Of a stretch of 64,000 nt of DNA, positions 24,199-32,559 are shown one piece after another. Made by a program: the position numbers and the translations under genes. The DNA is from Microbispora hainanensis (GTDB lineage Bacteria; Actinomycetota; Actinomycetes; Streptosporangiales; Streptosporangiaceae): contig NZ_CP108086.1 of the NCBI RefSeq assembly GCF_036186745.1, forward strand, positions 1-64,000, in the 5' to 3' direction. The notes beneath the pieces were generated by a model. The model saw only the letters and a list, made by a program, of their open reading frames with translations. It did no database searches and was not told the origin of the DNA. Each line of letters begins with the position of its first letter. Position 1 is the first letter of the stretch.

Positions 24199-24243
24199 GT
24201 GAAAGCCGGAGATCGCACCGTGAAGCTGGAGACCGCTCTGTGA
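24199..24243 (+). CDS. Possible leader minicistron overlapping the galT start
   Basis: Two in-frame GTG codons (24199, 24220) open a 14- or 7-codon frame ending ..KLETAL with TGA at 24241-24243, which overlaps the galT GTG (24240-24242) as GTGA. It lies in a degenerate 20-21 bp repeat, and its end copies the DeoR gene 3' end (24041-24061 against 24223-24243). CCGGAGA precedes the second GTG. It could couple translation to galT. No peptide product is known. Confidence 0.35.
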   Translation: MKAGDRTVKLETAL

Positions 24244-25298
24244 AGCGCACCATCACCCATCTCGCCGACGGCCGTGAGCTGATCTACTTCGACCGGCGCG
24301 ACGACGCCGACCACAGCGCCATCGACACCAGGGACCTGCCGCCGCGCCCGCTCGCCTCCGAGCTGCGCTACGACCCCCTGATGGACGAGTGGGTGGCCGT
24401 CGCCCGGCATCGCCAGACACGCACACACCTGCCGTCGGCGGAGGAGTGCCCGCTCTGCCCGGGTCATCCCGGCTCGGAGATCCCCTCGCCGTACGAGGTG
24501 GCGGTGTTCGAGAACCGCTTCCCGTCGTTCAGCTTCAACACGGGCTCGTACGAGCAGGTGGGCGGGCTGAGCGAGGTGCGTCCGGGGATCGGGCGCTGCG
24601 AGGTCGTCTGCTTCACCTCCGACCACAACGCGTCGTTCAGCTCGCTGAGCGACGAGCAGGCCGAGCTGGTCGTCGAGGCGTGGGCCGACCGTACGGCCGA
24701 GCTGTCCTCGCTGCCCGGCGTGGAGCAGGTCTTCTGCTTCGAGAACCGCGGCGCCGAGATCGGCATCACGCTGCCGCACCCGCACGGGCAGATCTACGCC
24801 TATCCGTACGTCACGCCGCGCACCCGGCAGATGCTGAACGCCGCCGCCCGTCATCAGGGCGGCAACCTGTTCGCGGATGTCCTGGCCGCCGAGCGGAAGG
24901 GCCCCCGGGTGGTGGCCGCCAACGAGCACTGGACGGCCTTCGTGCCCGCCGCCGCGCGCTACCCGTTCGAGGTGCACGTCTACCCGCACCGCCAGGTGCC
25001 CGACATCCCGGCGCTGTCGCCGGAGGAGCGAGCCGCGTTCGCGCCGCTCTACATCGAGGTGCTGCGCCGCCTGGACGGGCTGTTCGGCGTCGTCATGCCG
25101 TACGTCGCGGCCTGGCACCAGGCTCCTGTCACCTACCGGCGCGACCTCGCCTACCTTCACCTGCAGCTTTTCACGATCCGGCGGGCGCCCAACAAGCTCA
25201 AGTATCTGGCCGGATCGGAGTCGGCCATGGGCGCGTTCGTCAACGACGTGCTGCCCGAGGAGGCCGCCCGGATGCTTCGCGAGGCGATAACGGCCTGA
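24240..25298 (+). CDS. galT: Galactose-1-phosphate uridylyltransferase
   Basis: Leloir-pathway enzyme that exchanges UMP between UDP-glucose and galactose-1-phosphate. The protein is 352 residues. Zinc-site segment ECPLCPG is near residue 77 and the catalytic histidine triad HPHGQ is near 180-184 (LPHPHGQIYAYPY). Substrate segments FENRFPSFSF and CFENRGAEIG are intact. GTG at 24240 has GGAG about 9 bases upstream, inside the preceding repeat. galE and galK are not adjacent. It follows a DeoR regulator by 178 bases. Confidence 0.95.
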   Translation: MKRTITHLADGRELIYFDRRDDADHSAIDTRDLPPRPLASELRYDPLMDEWVAVARHRQTRTHLPSAEECPLCPGHPGSEIPSPYEVAVFENRFPSFSFNTGSYEQVGGLSEVRPGIGRCEVVCFTSDHNASFSSLSDEQAELVVEAWADRTAELSSLPGVEQVFCFENRGAEIGITLPHPHGQIYAYPYVTPRTRQMLNAAARHQGGNLFADVLAAERKGPRVVAANEHWTAFVPAAARYPFEVHVYPHRQVPDIPALSPEERAAFAPLYIEVLRRLDGLFGVVMPYVAAWHQAPVTYRRDLAYLHLQLFTIRRAPNKLKYLAGSESAMGAFVNDVLPEEAARMLREAITA

Positions 25299-25357
25299 TC
25301 TCCGATTGATTGCGGCTTTGGTGGCAGCGACGGTTTCTTTACCACTAGTATCCCTGA

Positions 25358-25504
25358 CACCGGCCGTCACAACCGGTACGCCTAATCCCGGGCGCCCCGC
25401 CCGGGAACCGGGGACCCAATCACGCACCTGGGGTCAAGGCAGTCGCCTGCCCGGGCTCCTCCAGCCCGAACCCGTCAGCTAACCCGGTCGGCAGATGGAG
25501 AGGA
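25358..25504 (+). ncRNA. Cyclic di-AMP riboswitch (ydaO-yuaA type)
   Basis: The leader of the downstream secreted peptidase contains the conserved blocks of this class: GGTACGCCTAATCC, a GC hairpin with CCCGGGAACCGGGGACCC, GGGGTCAAGGCAGTCGCC, and CCCGAACCCGTCAGCTAACC ending GGTCGGCAGATGGAGAGGAG. In actinobacteria these riboswitches precede cell-wall hydrolase genes and turn them down when c-di-AMP is high. The gene's AGGAG lies at the 3' edge, so control of translation or transcription end is possible. A TAGTAT at 25346-25351 may be the promoter -10. Confidence 0.85.
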
Positions 25505-25511
25505 GTGGGCT

Positions 25512-26453
25512 CTGCCCCGCGCATTCCCCCTGGCTGTCGGCGTGCTCGCCTCCGCCGTCCTCGTGTTCGGTACGGCGGCGCCGGGCGTCGCCGAGCCCAA
25601 ACCGACGGAGAAACAGCTCAAGAAGGAGCTGTCGGACCTGCGGCAGAAGGTCAACCGGCTGATCGCCGACTACAACGCCAAGCGTGTCGCCCTCGCCAAG
25701 GCCCGTGAGGAGGAGAAGGCGGCTCGCGACCGGCTGGCCAGGGCCCAGGCCGACTACCAGGCCGCCAGCGACGCCGTACGGCAGATGGCCGGGCTGCGCT
25801 ACCAGACCGAAAGCGCGATGGCGCTGCCCGACATGAACACCGCCGCGCTCAACTACCAGCTCAAAGAGGAACAGGCCGCCCGGCTCGCGCACTTCGACCG
25901 GGTGCGCGACGCCCGGCAGCAGGCCGCGGACGCCGCCAAGACGCTGACCGCGCAACTGAAGGCGCAGGCCGAGGCGGTCGCCGTACAGCGCAAGGACGCC
26001 GAGGACCTCATCGACGAGATCAAGGACAAGCTCGACGCGCTGATCCCGATCGCGCCGGGAAAGCTCCCGGGTGGGTCGTGGGCACCGGAGCTGCCCAGCG
26101 GTGCCGACAACATCACGCCCCGGATGAGGTTCATGCGCACCGAGGTCGAAAACCACTTCAGCCTGCGGTTCCCGGTGGGCTGCTACCGGGCGGAGAACAG
26201 CGGCGAGCATCCTCTCGGGCGCGCCTGCGACTTCATGATGAGCTCGGGCGGCGCCATGCCCTCCCCCGAGATGAAGGCGCTCGGCGACAGCCTGGCCGAC
26301 TGGGCCATCAAGAACGGCCCCAAGCTCGGCGTCATGTACGTGATCTGGCAGCAGCGCATCTACAACCTCGGCCGTCCCGGCTGGCGGCTCATGTCCGACC
26401 GCGGCGGAATCACCGCCAACCACTACGACCACGTACACATCTCGATGTACTGA
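25512..26453 (+). CDS. Secreted coiled-coil protein with Hedgehog/DD-peptidase-fold domain
   Basis: Probable cell-wall peptidase of 313 residues. A signal peptide (about residues 1-28, PRAFPLAVGVLASAVLVFGT then APGVAEP) is followed by a long coiled coil (30-170; KQLKKELSDLRQKVNRL) and a C-terminal metallopeptidase-like domain with HPLGRACDFM (near 233) and HYDHVHIS (near 305), the zinc-ligand pattern of the ARB_07466/M15 type. The only frame-compatible start near the AGGAG at 25501-25505 is CTG at 25512. A GTG at 25542 lacks a ribosome-binding site and the basic signal-peptide end. The riboswitch just upstream supports a wall-remodelling role. Confidence 0.8.
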   Translation: MPRAFPLAVGVLASAVLVFGTAAPGVAEPKPTEKQLKKELSDLRQKVNRLIADYNAKRVALAKAREEEKAARDRLARAQADYQAASDAVRQMAGLRYQTESAMALPDMNTAALNYQLKEEQAARLAHFDRVRDARQQAADAAKTLTAQLKAQAEAVAVQRKDAEDLIDEIKDKLDALIPIAPGKLPGGSWAPELPSGADNITPRMRFMRTEVENHFSLRFPVGCYRAENSGEHPLGRACDFMMSSGGAMPSPEMKALGDSLADWAIKNGPKLGVMYVIWQQRIYNLGRPGWRLMSDRGGITANHYDHVHISMY

Positions 26454-26518
26454 CCTGCCAGGGCACTCGCGGGGTGGGCCGGCCACCTCGGCGAGCGAGG
26501 CGGCCGGCCCGCTCCGGG

Positions 26519-26950
26519 TCAGGCCGGGATCTGCTTCTCGTGCCAGGTGTAGTAGAGGTAGGTGCTGCCGGGCCCGGTCAGCGTGCCGTAGACCTGCCAG
26601 AAGGTGTTGGTGCCGGGCGAGAAGCGGAAGATCTTGTCCCCGGGCCGGTCGTCCACGATGACCTGCTGTGACCCCGTGGGCCCGATCCGGACCTCGATCG
26701 TGAACGTCTCGTTGTCGGGGATGTCGAGGCAGACCTCGTGCGTGTACGCCGTCGGACCGGCGATGTTGTAGAGGCGATTGTCCACCGCCGGCGACTCGAC
26801 GTTGGTGGGGACGTATTTGTTGACGACGTAGGTGTACCCGCCCGTGGAGCAGTCCACTGCGGAGGTGTCCGCGAGCGCGGGGCCGGCGCCGGTGAGCGTG
26901 ACGCCGAGAACGCCGGCGGCGACGGTGAGAACGGAGATGGTGCGCTTCAT
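26519..26950 (-). CDS. Secreted hypothetical protein
   Basis: A 143-residue exported protein. A signal peptide (MKRTISVLTVAAGVLGVTL, cleavage after about PALA-DT) precedes a beta-rich domain with two Cys residues that could form a disulphide. I do not recognise the family. ATG at 26950 has AGGAG 6-10 bases upstream. It is convergent with the secreted peptidase, with 65 bases between the stops. Confidence 0.75.
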   Translation of the reverse strand: MKRTISVLTVAAGVLGVTLTGAGPALADTSAVDCSTGGYTYVVNKYVPTNVESPAVDNRLYNIAGPTAYTHEVCLDIPDNETFTIEVRIGPTGSQQVIVDDRPGDKIFRFSPGTNTFWQVYGTLTGPGSTYLYYTWHEKQIPA

Positions 26951-26977
26951 GCCTCTCCTCATCCGTACGGTGTGACG

Positions 26978-26997
26978 CTTCAACCAAGTAGTTGAAG
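26978..26997. promoter_or_regulatory. Palindrome upstream of the secreted protein gene
   Basis: CTTCAAC and GTTGAAG form a perfect 7-bp inverted repeat with a 6-base spacer, 28 bases upstream of the start codon. The gap of about 285 bases from there to the next gene is AT-richer than its surroundings and contains no other gene. The palindrome may be an operator or a leader hairpin. Confidence 0.35.
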
Positions 26998-27237
26998 GCT
27001 GAACTGATTTTGATCACATTCGCCACAATTACACAAGTCTGATCAATTACCTGTCCGAATCCGAGTCAAGACGGCCGGGTTCGGCCTCCCGTCGGGCGCA
27101 GGCCCGGCGTGCGGCCCGGCCTTCGGCTACGTCATGAACCGCGCTCAGGAGGGGGGTGCCGGGACGGGCAGAACCGCCGGGTGCCTCCGCCCGCTAATCG
27201 GGGTGACTACGCGCCGAGTCCGGGGGAGGATGCCGGG

Positions 27238-27750
27238 ATGACCGACACACGTATCGATCCCCCCGTCGTCGCGGGAGAGCGCGAGATGCTGCGCGCCTGG
27301 CTGGACTGGCACCGTGACACCCTCGCCGTGAAGTGCCGGGGCCTCACCGAGGAGCAGTTGCGGCTGCGCTCGGTGCCGCCCTCCAGCATGTCGCTGCTCG
27401 GCCTCGTACGGCACATGGCCGACGTCGAGCGGGCCTGGTTCCGGAGGCGGCTGAACGGCGAGGATCTTGGCGGCATCTACTTCAGTGCCGACGACCCGGA
27501 CGGCGAGTTCGACAATGTGGACACCGCGTCGGCCGAGGAGGCCTTCGCGACCTGGCAGGCGGAGATCGAGCAGGCGCGGGCGGCCGAGGAGGCCTGCGCC
27601 GACCTGGACGCCATGACGAAGGCGTCCACTCGTGACGGCGTCCACTACTCGCTGCGGTGGATCATGTGCCACATGATCGAGGAGTACGCCCGCCACAACG
27701 GCCACGCCGATCTGCTGCGCGAGCGCGTCGACGGCGTGACGGGCGAGTAG
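27238..27750 (+). CDS. DinB family protein (DUF664)
   Basis: A 170-residue four-helix bundle. The metal-site pattern is GLVRHMADVERAWFRRR in the middle and WIMCHMIEEYARHNGHADLLRE at the end, as in DUF664/DinB proteins. These are often thiol (mycothiol or bacillithiol) transferases, but the substrate here is unknown. ATG at 27238 follows GGGGGAGGA at 8 bases. Confidence 0.87.
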   Translation: MTDTRIDPPVVAGEREMLRAWLDWHRDTLAVKCRGLTEEQLRLRSVPPSSMSLLGLVRHMADVERAWFRRRLNGEDLGGIYFSADDPDGEFDNVDTASAEEAFATWQAEIEQARAAEEACADLDAMTKASTRDGVHYSLRWIMCHMIEEYARHNGHADLLRERVDGVTGE

Positions 27751-27773
27751 CCCCCGACGGCGAGTGGCCTCCC

Positions 27774-29078
27774 TCAGCCGGACAGGCGGACCGGGTTGAC
27801 GAGGTCGGCGTAGATGAGCAGGCCGCCCATGACGACCAGCAGGGCCGCCATGACGTACGTCAGCGGGAGCGCCTTGGCCACATCCACATAACCGGGGACG
27901 GGCCTGCGGCGCACCCGCGCGAACGCCCGCTTGACGCCCTCCCAGAGCCCGCCGGCGATATGGCCGCCGTCCAGCGGCAGCAGCGGGATCAGGTTGAACA
28001 TGCCCACGGCGAGGTTCAGCCCGGCGAGCAGGTTGATGAAGATTTCGATCTTGTTCTCGACCGAGAGGTCGGAGGCGGCGATCTCACCGCCGATGCGGCC
28101 CGCCCCGACGATGCCGATCGGCCCGTTCGGGTCGCGCTTCTCCCCCGAGAACGCGGCGTTCCACACGCCGACCATCTTCTTGGGGATGTTGACCATAGCG
28201 ACGGCGGTGCGCTCGGTCAGCTCCCACATCTGCCCGACGACATAACCGGGGCCCTTCTTCACCACGACGGTGGTCGGGCTCACTCCCAGGAAGCCGACGT
28301 TCTTCTCGATCTTGTCCGGGTCGGTGAGCGAGGGCATGTCCTGCGCGATCAGGTCGACCTGGAGGTCGGTCCGCTGCCCGCCCCGCTCGATGCCGAGCGT
28401 GGTCACCCCCGCGCCGTGCTCCCGGATCAGGCGCTGCGCGGCCTCCCAGTCGGTGACCGGCGTGCCGCCGATGGCGACGATGTGGTCTCCGGGCCGCAGA
28501 CCGGCCTTGGCGGCGGGCGTCAGCGGGTCGCTGTCGCGGCAGTCCCGGTGGTCCGCCTCGGCCGCCGGGATGGCGCACTTGGACACCGAGGCCACGACGG
28601 GCGTCAGCTCACGGACGCCGAAGCCCATCATCACGACCGCGAACAGCACGAACGCGAGCACGAAGTTCATCGCCGGGCCGCCGGTCATGATGATGACCTT
28701 CTGCCACCAGGGCTTGCGATAAAAAACCCGGCCCTCGTCGCCCGGCCGGATCTCCTCGGACGCGACCGCCCGCGCGTTCTCGATCAGGCCCTGCCAGGGA
28801 CCGGTGGAGACGCTGCGCAGCTTGCCGGGCTCGTCGGACGCACGCGGCGGCAGCATGCCGATCATGCGGATGTAGCCGCCGAGCGGCACCCACTTCACGC
28901 CGTATTCGGTCTCGCCCCGCTTGCGCGACCACATGGTGGGCCCGAAGCCGACCATGTACTGGGTCACGCGTACGCCGAAGAGCTTGGCGGGCACGAGGTG
29001 CCCGATCTCGTGAAGGGCGATCGAGACCAGCAGACCGACGAAGAGGATCACGAATCCGGCCGCGAAGAGCCAGCTCAT
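27774..29078 (-). CDS. Site-2 protease (RseP/Rip1 family membrane metalloprotease)
   Basis: Intramembrane zinc protease of 434 residues that cuts transmembrane anti-sigma factors or signal proteins. The HEIGH zinc motif is at residues 23-27 in the first membrane helix. A PDZ domain (about 185-275; LRPGDHIVAIGGTPV) follows, with the third ligand in NLIPLLPLDGG near 370. There are about four membrane helices. In many actinobacteria it sits between dxr and ispG; here neither is next to it. ATG at 29078 has a weak GGGGGT upstream. Confidence 0.93.
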   Translation of the reverse strand: MSWLFAAGFVILFVGLLVSIALHEIGHLVPAKLFGVRVTQYMVGFGPTMWSRKRGETEYGVKWVPLGGYIRMIGMLPPRASDEPGKLRSVSTGPWQGLIENARAVASEEIRPGDEGRVFYRKPWWQKVIIMTGGPAMNFVLAFVLFAVVMMGFGVRELTPVVASVSKCAIPAAEADHRDCRDSDPLTPAAKAGLRPGDHIVAIGGTPVTDWEAAQRLIREHGAGVTTLGIERGGQRTDLQVDLIAQDMPSLTDPDKIEKNVGFLGVSPTTVVVKKGPGYVVGQMWELTERTAVAMVNIPKKMVGVWNAAFSGEKRDPNGPIGIVGAGRIGGEIAASDLSVENKIEIFINLLAGLNLAVGMFNLIPLLPLDGGHIAGGLWEGVKRAFARVRRRPVPGYVDVAKALPLTYVMAALLVVMGGLLIYADLVNPVRLSG

Positions 29079-29268
29079 CAGCGCGTACCCCCGAATCGGA
29101 GAAGGTGCTCTGGCAGACGAAGCACCCTTCGAGCGTAGCCCACCCGCACGAGGGCGAAGACTTTTCCGGCGCCGGTTCGGCTTGCCCGTGTGTGACCGGT
29201 TGGGGACACTTCGTTGACAGTACGCAGTTGGGCGATCACCCTGTGAAAGACGTCAAGAGGGGAGCATC

Positions 29269-29874
29269 TTGATCCGGATCCTGGTGGCCGAACACCTTCC
29301 GTTGGTACGGCGCGGCCTGGTCGCGTCCCTCGATGGGGAGGACGACCTGCGGGTGGTCGCGGACGTCGGGTCGGGCGAGGACATCGTGCCCGCGGCACTC
29401 GACGTACGGCCGGACGCCGCCGTGGTCGACGCCGACCTCCCCGGGGTGGACGGGCTCACGGCCGCCGCGCGGCTGGGAGAGAAGGCCCCGCGCTGCCGCG
29501 TGATGCTGCTGTCGGCGCAGCCCAGCCCGGGGCACATCAAGCGGGCCTTCGCGGCGGGCGTCCTCGGCTACCTGGGCATCGAGGTGGCCCCCGAGCATCT
29601 GGCCGACGGCATCCGCCGGATGGTCGCCGGACGCCGGGTCGTCGACTCCGAGCTCGCCGTCGCCGCGCTGGAGGCCGCCGACTGCCCGCTGACGCCGAGG
29701 GAGCACGAGGTGCTGCGGCTCGCGGCGGGCGGCGGGCGCTCGAAGGACATCGCGGCCGAGCTGGGCCTGTCCGTCGGCACCGTGCGCAACCACCTGTCGC
29801 GCATCCTCGTCAAGACCGGAGCGCGCAACCGCGTCGACGCCATACGGATCGCCACCGACTCCGGCTGGCTGTAG
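29269..29874 (+). CDS. LuxR-type response regulator (atypical receiver)
   Basis: A 201-residue regulator: receiver domain (1-115) and LuxR HTH (about 135-200, LTPREHEVLRLAAGGG, then SVGTVRNHLSRILVKTGARNR). Asp54 (AVVDADLPG) is the expected phospho-acceptor. The acidic pair near residue 8 is AEH rather than ED or DD, and the conserved Lys in the GYLLKD region reads GYLGIEV. Phosphorylation may therefore be unusual or absent. TTG at 29269 has GGGGAG 6 bases upstream. No histidine kinase adjoins; a PP2C phosphatase gene is convergent. Confidence 0.88.
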   Translation: MIRILVAEHLPLVRRGLVASLDGEDDLRVVADVGSGEDIVPAALDVRPDAAVVDADLPGVDGLTAAARLGEKAPRCRVMLLSAQPSPGHIKRAFAAGVLGYLGIEVAPEHLADGIRRMVAGRRVVDSELAVAALEAADCPLTPREHEVLRLAAGGGRSKDIAAELGLSVGTVRNHLSRILVKTGARNRVDAIRIATDSGWL

Positions 29875-29879
29875 GCGGC

Positions 29880-30992
29880 TCAGGGGCGCCAGATCAGGAC
29901 GAGCGCGCAGTCGTCGTTGTGGCCGGAGGACATCGCCTGCACGAGCTGCCGGGCCTTGTCGCGGAATCCCGACGGCAGCAGCCGCTCGGCCTCGCCGAGC
30001 AACCGGTCGAGCCCGGCGTCGATGTCCCTGCCCGGCTGCTCGATCAGCCCGTCGGTGAACAGCATGAGCGCGTCGCCCTTGCGCAGCACGCCGCTGTCGG
30101 TCTCGCAGGCGAGATCGGGCACCACGCCGAGCACGACGCCCTTCGCCGTGGAGACCCGCCACGTGCCCGACCCGGAGTCGAACCGGACCACGGGCGGGTG
30201 CCCCGCCGAGGTGATCGTGTACTCCCCCGTGGACAGGTCGAGCTCCAGGTGCACGGCCGTGACGAACCCCTCGTCGCCGAGCTGGCGGTGCAGGTAGGAG
30301 TTGCACGCCGCGAGGAAGTCGTCCACCGAGCCGAGCAGGCCGCCGAAGGTGCCCGACAGCATGAGCGCGCGGGTTCCCGCGTCCACGCCCTTGCCGGAAA
30401 CATCGACGACCGCCAGCTGAACCCGGTCGCCCTCACGCATCGAGACGACGAAGTCGCCGCCGAACGACGATCCCCCGGCCTGCTTCAGCACCACCTTGCC
30501 GCCCCAGTCCTTGGGCAGCGGCGGCAGCTCGCTCTGCCGCTTGAGCCGGTCGCGCAGCTCCAGCAGCATCGCGTCGCCGCGCAGGCCCTGGACGCCGAGC
30601 TTGCCCCGCGTCCGCGCCATCGTCCAGGCGAGCGCTGCCGTGAAGGCCATCGTGATGAGCAGGCCGGGGCCGACGCTGAGCACCCCCCTGACCGGGCCCA
30701 TGTACGTCAGGGCCGCGACGACCACGCACAGCAGGAGCGCGAGACTGCGCAGCCGGAGCTGGAGGCCGCCGATCAGCGTGAAGAGGATCAGCAGCGAGGG
30801 CGAGAACCAGTACGCCGACACGTCCGCGTCGAGCACGCCGACCACGACGGTGAGCGTGACGAGAGCGATGAGAAGGTAGCGGTCCTTCGACCACACCTTC
30901 CTGACGAAGCGGACCAACGGCACCAGGAGTGGCACACGCGCCAGGAGCGCGCGCAGCCGAGGAGGGATCAGCGGCGCCGGACGGGAATTCAT
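29880..30992 (-). CDS. Membrane-anchored SpoIIE-type PP2C phosphatase
   Basis: A 370-residue protein with about four membrane helices in residues 40-135 and a PP2C/SpoIIE catalytic domain (about 165-370). Metal-site segments are SSFGGDFVVSM, VVDVSGKGVDAG, TSAGHPPVV, LFTDGLIEQ and HNDDCALVL. It likely dephosphorylates an anti-anti-sigma factor. ATG at 30992 has GAGG upstream. It is convergent with the response regulator, leaving 5 bases between them. Confidence 0.88.
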   Translation of the reverse strand: MNSRPAPLIPPRLRALLARVPLLVPLVRFVRKVWSKDRYLLIALVTLTVVVGVLDADVSAYWFSPSLLILFTLIGGLQLRLRSLALLLCVVVAALTYMGPVRGVLSVGPGLLITMAFTAALAWTMARTRGKLGVQGLRGDAMLLELRDRLKRQSELPPLPKDWGGKVVLKQAGGSSFGGDFVVSMREGDRVQLAVVDVSGKGVDAGTRALMLSGTFGGLLGSVDDFLAACNSYLHRQLGDEGFVTAVHLELDLSTGEYTITSAGHPPVVRFDSGSGTWRVSTAKGVVLGVVPDLACETDSGVLRKGDALMLFTDGLIEQPGRDIDAGLDRLLGEAERLLPSGFRDKARQLVQAMSSGHNDDCALVLIWRP

Positions 30993-31109
30993 GATGGCCT
31001 CGACTGTATCCGGACATCCCAGGTAGCGATACCTGCTTGACCAACGTCTAGATCATCCGGCACGGATATTGGCTCGCCTCGCGCGTCGGCCGGCTTCTAC
31101 GGTGAGACG

Positions 31110-32339
31110 ATGAGCCTCACCGTGCGCGCCATCACGGATTCCGAATGGCCGGCCTACTCGGACGTCCTGTTCGAGGCGTTCAACTCCTCCTATCCTTCTG
31201 AGATCCGCGAGCGCTGGCGGGAGCTCGCGGAGATCGACCGCACGATCGCGGCCTTCGACGGTGACCTCGCGGTCGGCGGCGCGCAGATCCTGTCCTTCTC
31301 CATGACCGTGCCGGGCGGGCCGATCCCCGTGGCCGGCGTCACGTCGGTGGGCGTGCTCCCCTCGCATCGCCGCCGCGGCGTGCTGACCGCCCTCATGACC
31401 CGGCAGTTGCACGACCTGCACGAGAACGGGCGTGAGGCCGTCGCCGCGCTCTACGCCAGCGAAGCCGGCATCTACGGACGCTTCGGGTATGGCAGGGCCG
31501 CAGACACCTTGTCCTTCCGCATCCCCACCCACGACTCGGCCTTCACGCGCTCGGCTCCCACCGATCCGGCGCTGCGTCTGCGCCTGGTCCCGCCTGCGGA
31601 CGCGCTGCCCGCCCTTCAGCGGGTCTACGACGCCGTACGGCCGGGCCGTCCCGGCCTGTACGGGAGGTCCGGCGGGTTCTGGCGCAATGAGATCCTCCCG
31701 GACACCGAGCACGACCGGGGCGGGATGGGCCCGCTGCGCTGCCTCGTCGCCGAGGACGCGACGGGAGCGCGCGGCTACGCGCTGTTCCGGGCGAGGGGCA
31801 GGTGGAGCGAGCACTCCGTGCCGGAAGGAGAGGTCCGGCTCCTGGAGCTGATGGCCACCGATCCCGCGGCGTACGCGCTGGTCTGGCGCGGCGTCCTCGA
31901 CCGCGACCTGTGCGCGGTCGTCCACGCCGGGCGGCGGCCGGTGGACGACCCGATCATGCACCTGCTGGCCGATCCCCGCCGGCTCAACGCGATCTGGTTC
32001 GACGACCTGTGGATCCGCCTGGTCGACGTCGACCGGGCCCTGGCCGCCCGCGCGTACGCGGCCCCCGCCGACCTGGTCCTGGAGGTCGTGGACGAGATCT
32101 GCCCGTGGAACGCCGGCCGCCTGCGCCTCGTCACCGACAAGGGATCGTGCGAACCGACGGACGCGCCCGCCGACCTCACGCTGCCGGTCGACGTGCTGGG
32201 CGCGGCCTACCTCGGCGGGCGGCCCCTGCGGGCGGCGGCGGACGCCGGGCTGGTGCGCGAGCACCGGCCGGGAGCGCTGCGCGAGCTGTCGGCCGCCATG
32301 ATGTGGGACCCGGCTCCCTGGGGCTGCCGGGTGTTCTGA
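31110..32339 (+). CDS. Eis-family GNAT N-acetyltransferase
   Basis: A 409-residue acetyl-CoA-dependent transferase. The N-terminal GNAT domain has the acetyl-CoA loop VGVLPSHRRRGVLTALM and YASEAGIYGRFGYG; a second GNAT-like region and a C-terminal SCP2-like domain follow. The protein ends in a free Phe (GCRVF), used as the general base in Eis. Mycobacterial Eis acetylates aminoglycosides and proteins; whether this one does is unknown. The start is ATG at 31110. Confidence 0.9.
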   Translation: MSLTVRAITDSEWPAYSDVLFEAFNSSYPSEIRERWRELAEIDRTIAAFDGDLAVGGAQILSFSMTVPGGPIPVAGVTSVGVLPSHRRRGVLTALMTRQLHDLHENGREAVAALYASEAGIYGRFGYGRAADTLSFRIPTHDSAFTRSAPTDPALRLRLVPPADALPALQRVYDAVRPGRPGLYGRSGGFWRNEILPDTEHDRGGMGPLRCLVAEDATGARGYALFRARGRWSEHSVPEGEVRLLELMATDPAAYALVWRGVLDRDLCAVVHAGRRPVDDPIMHLLADPRRLNAIWFDDLWIRLVDVDRALAARAYAAPADLVLEVVDEICPWNAGRLRLVTDKGSCEPTDAPADLTLPVDVLGAAYLGGRPLRAAADAGLVREHRPGALRELSAAMMWDPAPWGCRVF

Positions 32340-32377
32340 TCTCCGCAGGGCCGCCGCGACCGCGTAGGCTTCGAGGC

Positions 32378-32539
32378 ATGGCGCTGCAGAGTTTGCAGAT
32401 CACCGCGATCACGGCCATGCGGGCCCGTGACGTGTCCCGGCCGACGCCCGAGCAGCAGGAGGCCGCCGACCAGCGGCCGCTGCGCGACGAGACACCCCGG
32501 CGGGAACCCCGCCGGGGCCGGGACAGGGACGCTCGCTAG
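32378..32539 (+). CDS. Small hypothetical protein
   Basis: A 53-residue frame starting at ATG 32378 with GAGG 4-7 bases upstream. It begins MALQSLQITAITAMRARDVSRP and ends in an Arg/Asp-rich tail (EPRRGRDRDAR). It lies 38 bases after the acetyltransferase gene on the same strand. Codon use is GC-rich at third positions, which supports coding. No family recognised. Confidence 0.5.
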   Translation: MALQSLQITAITAMRARDVSRPTPEQQEAADQRPLRDETPRREPRRGRDRDAR

Positions 32540-32559
32540 ACGTACGGCGCTGGAGGCGC

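Noticed and set aside
25505-25708. GTG at 25505 as the start of the secreted peptidase
   Set aside because: It is in a different frame and gives an Arg-rich product. The signal peptide and coiled coil are only in the frame of CTG 25512.
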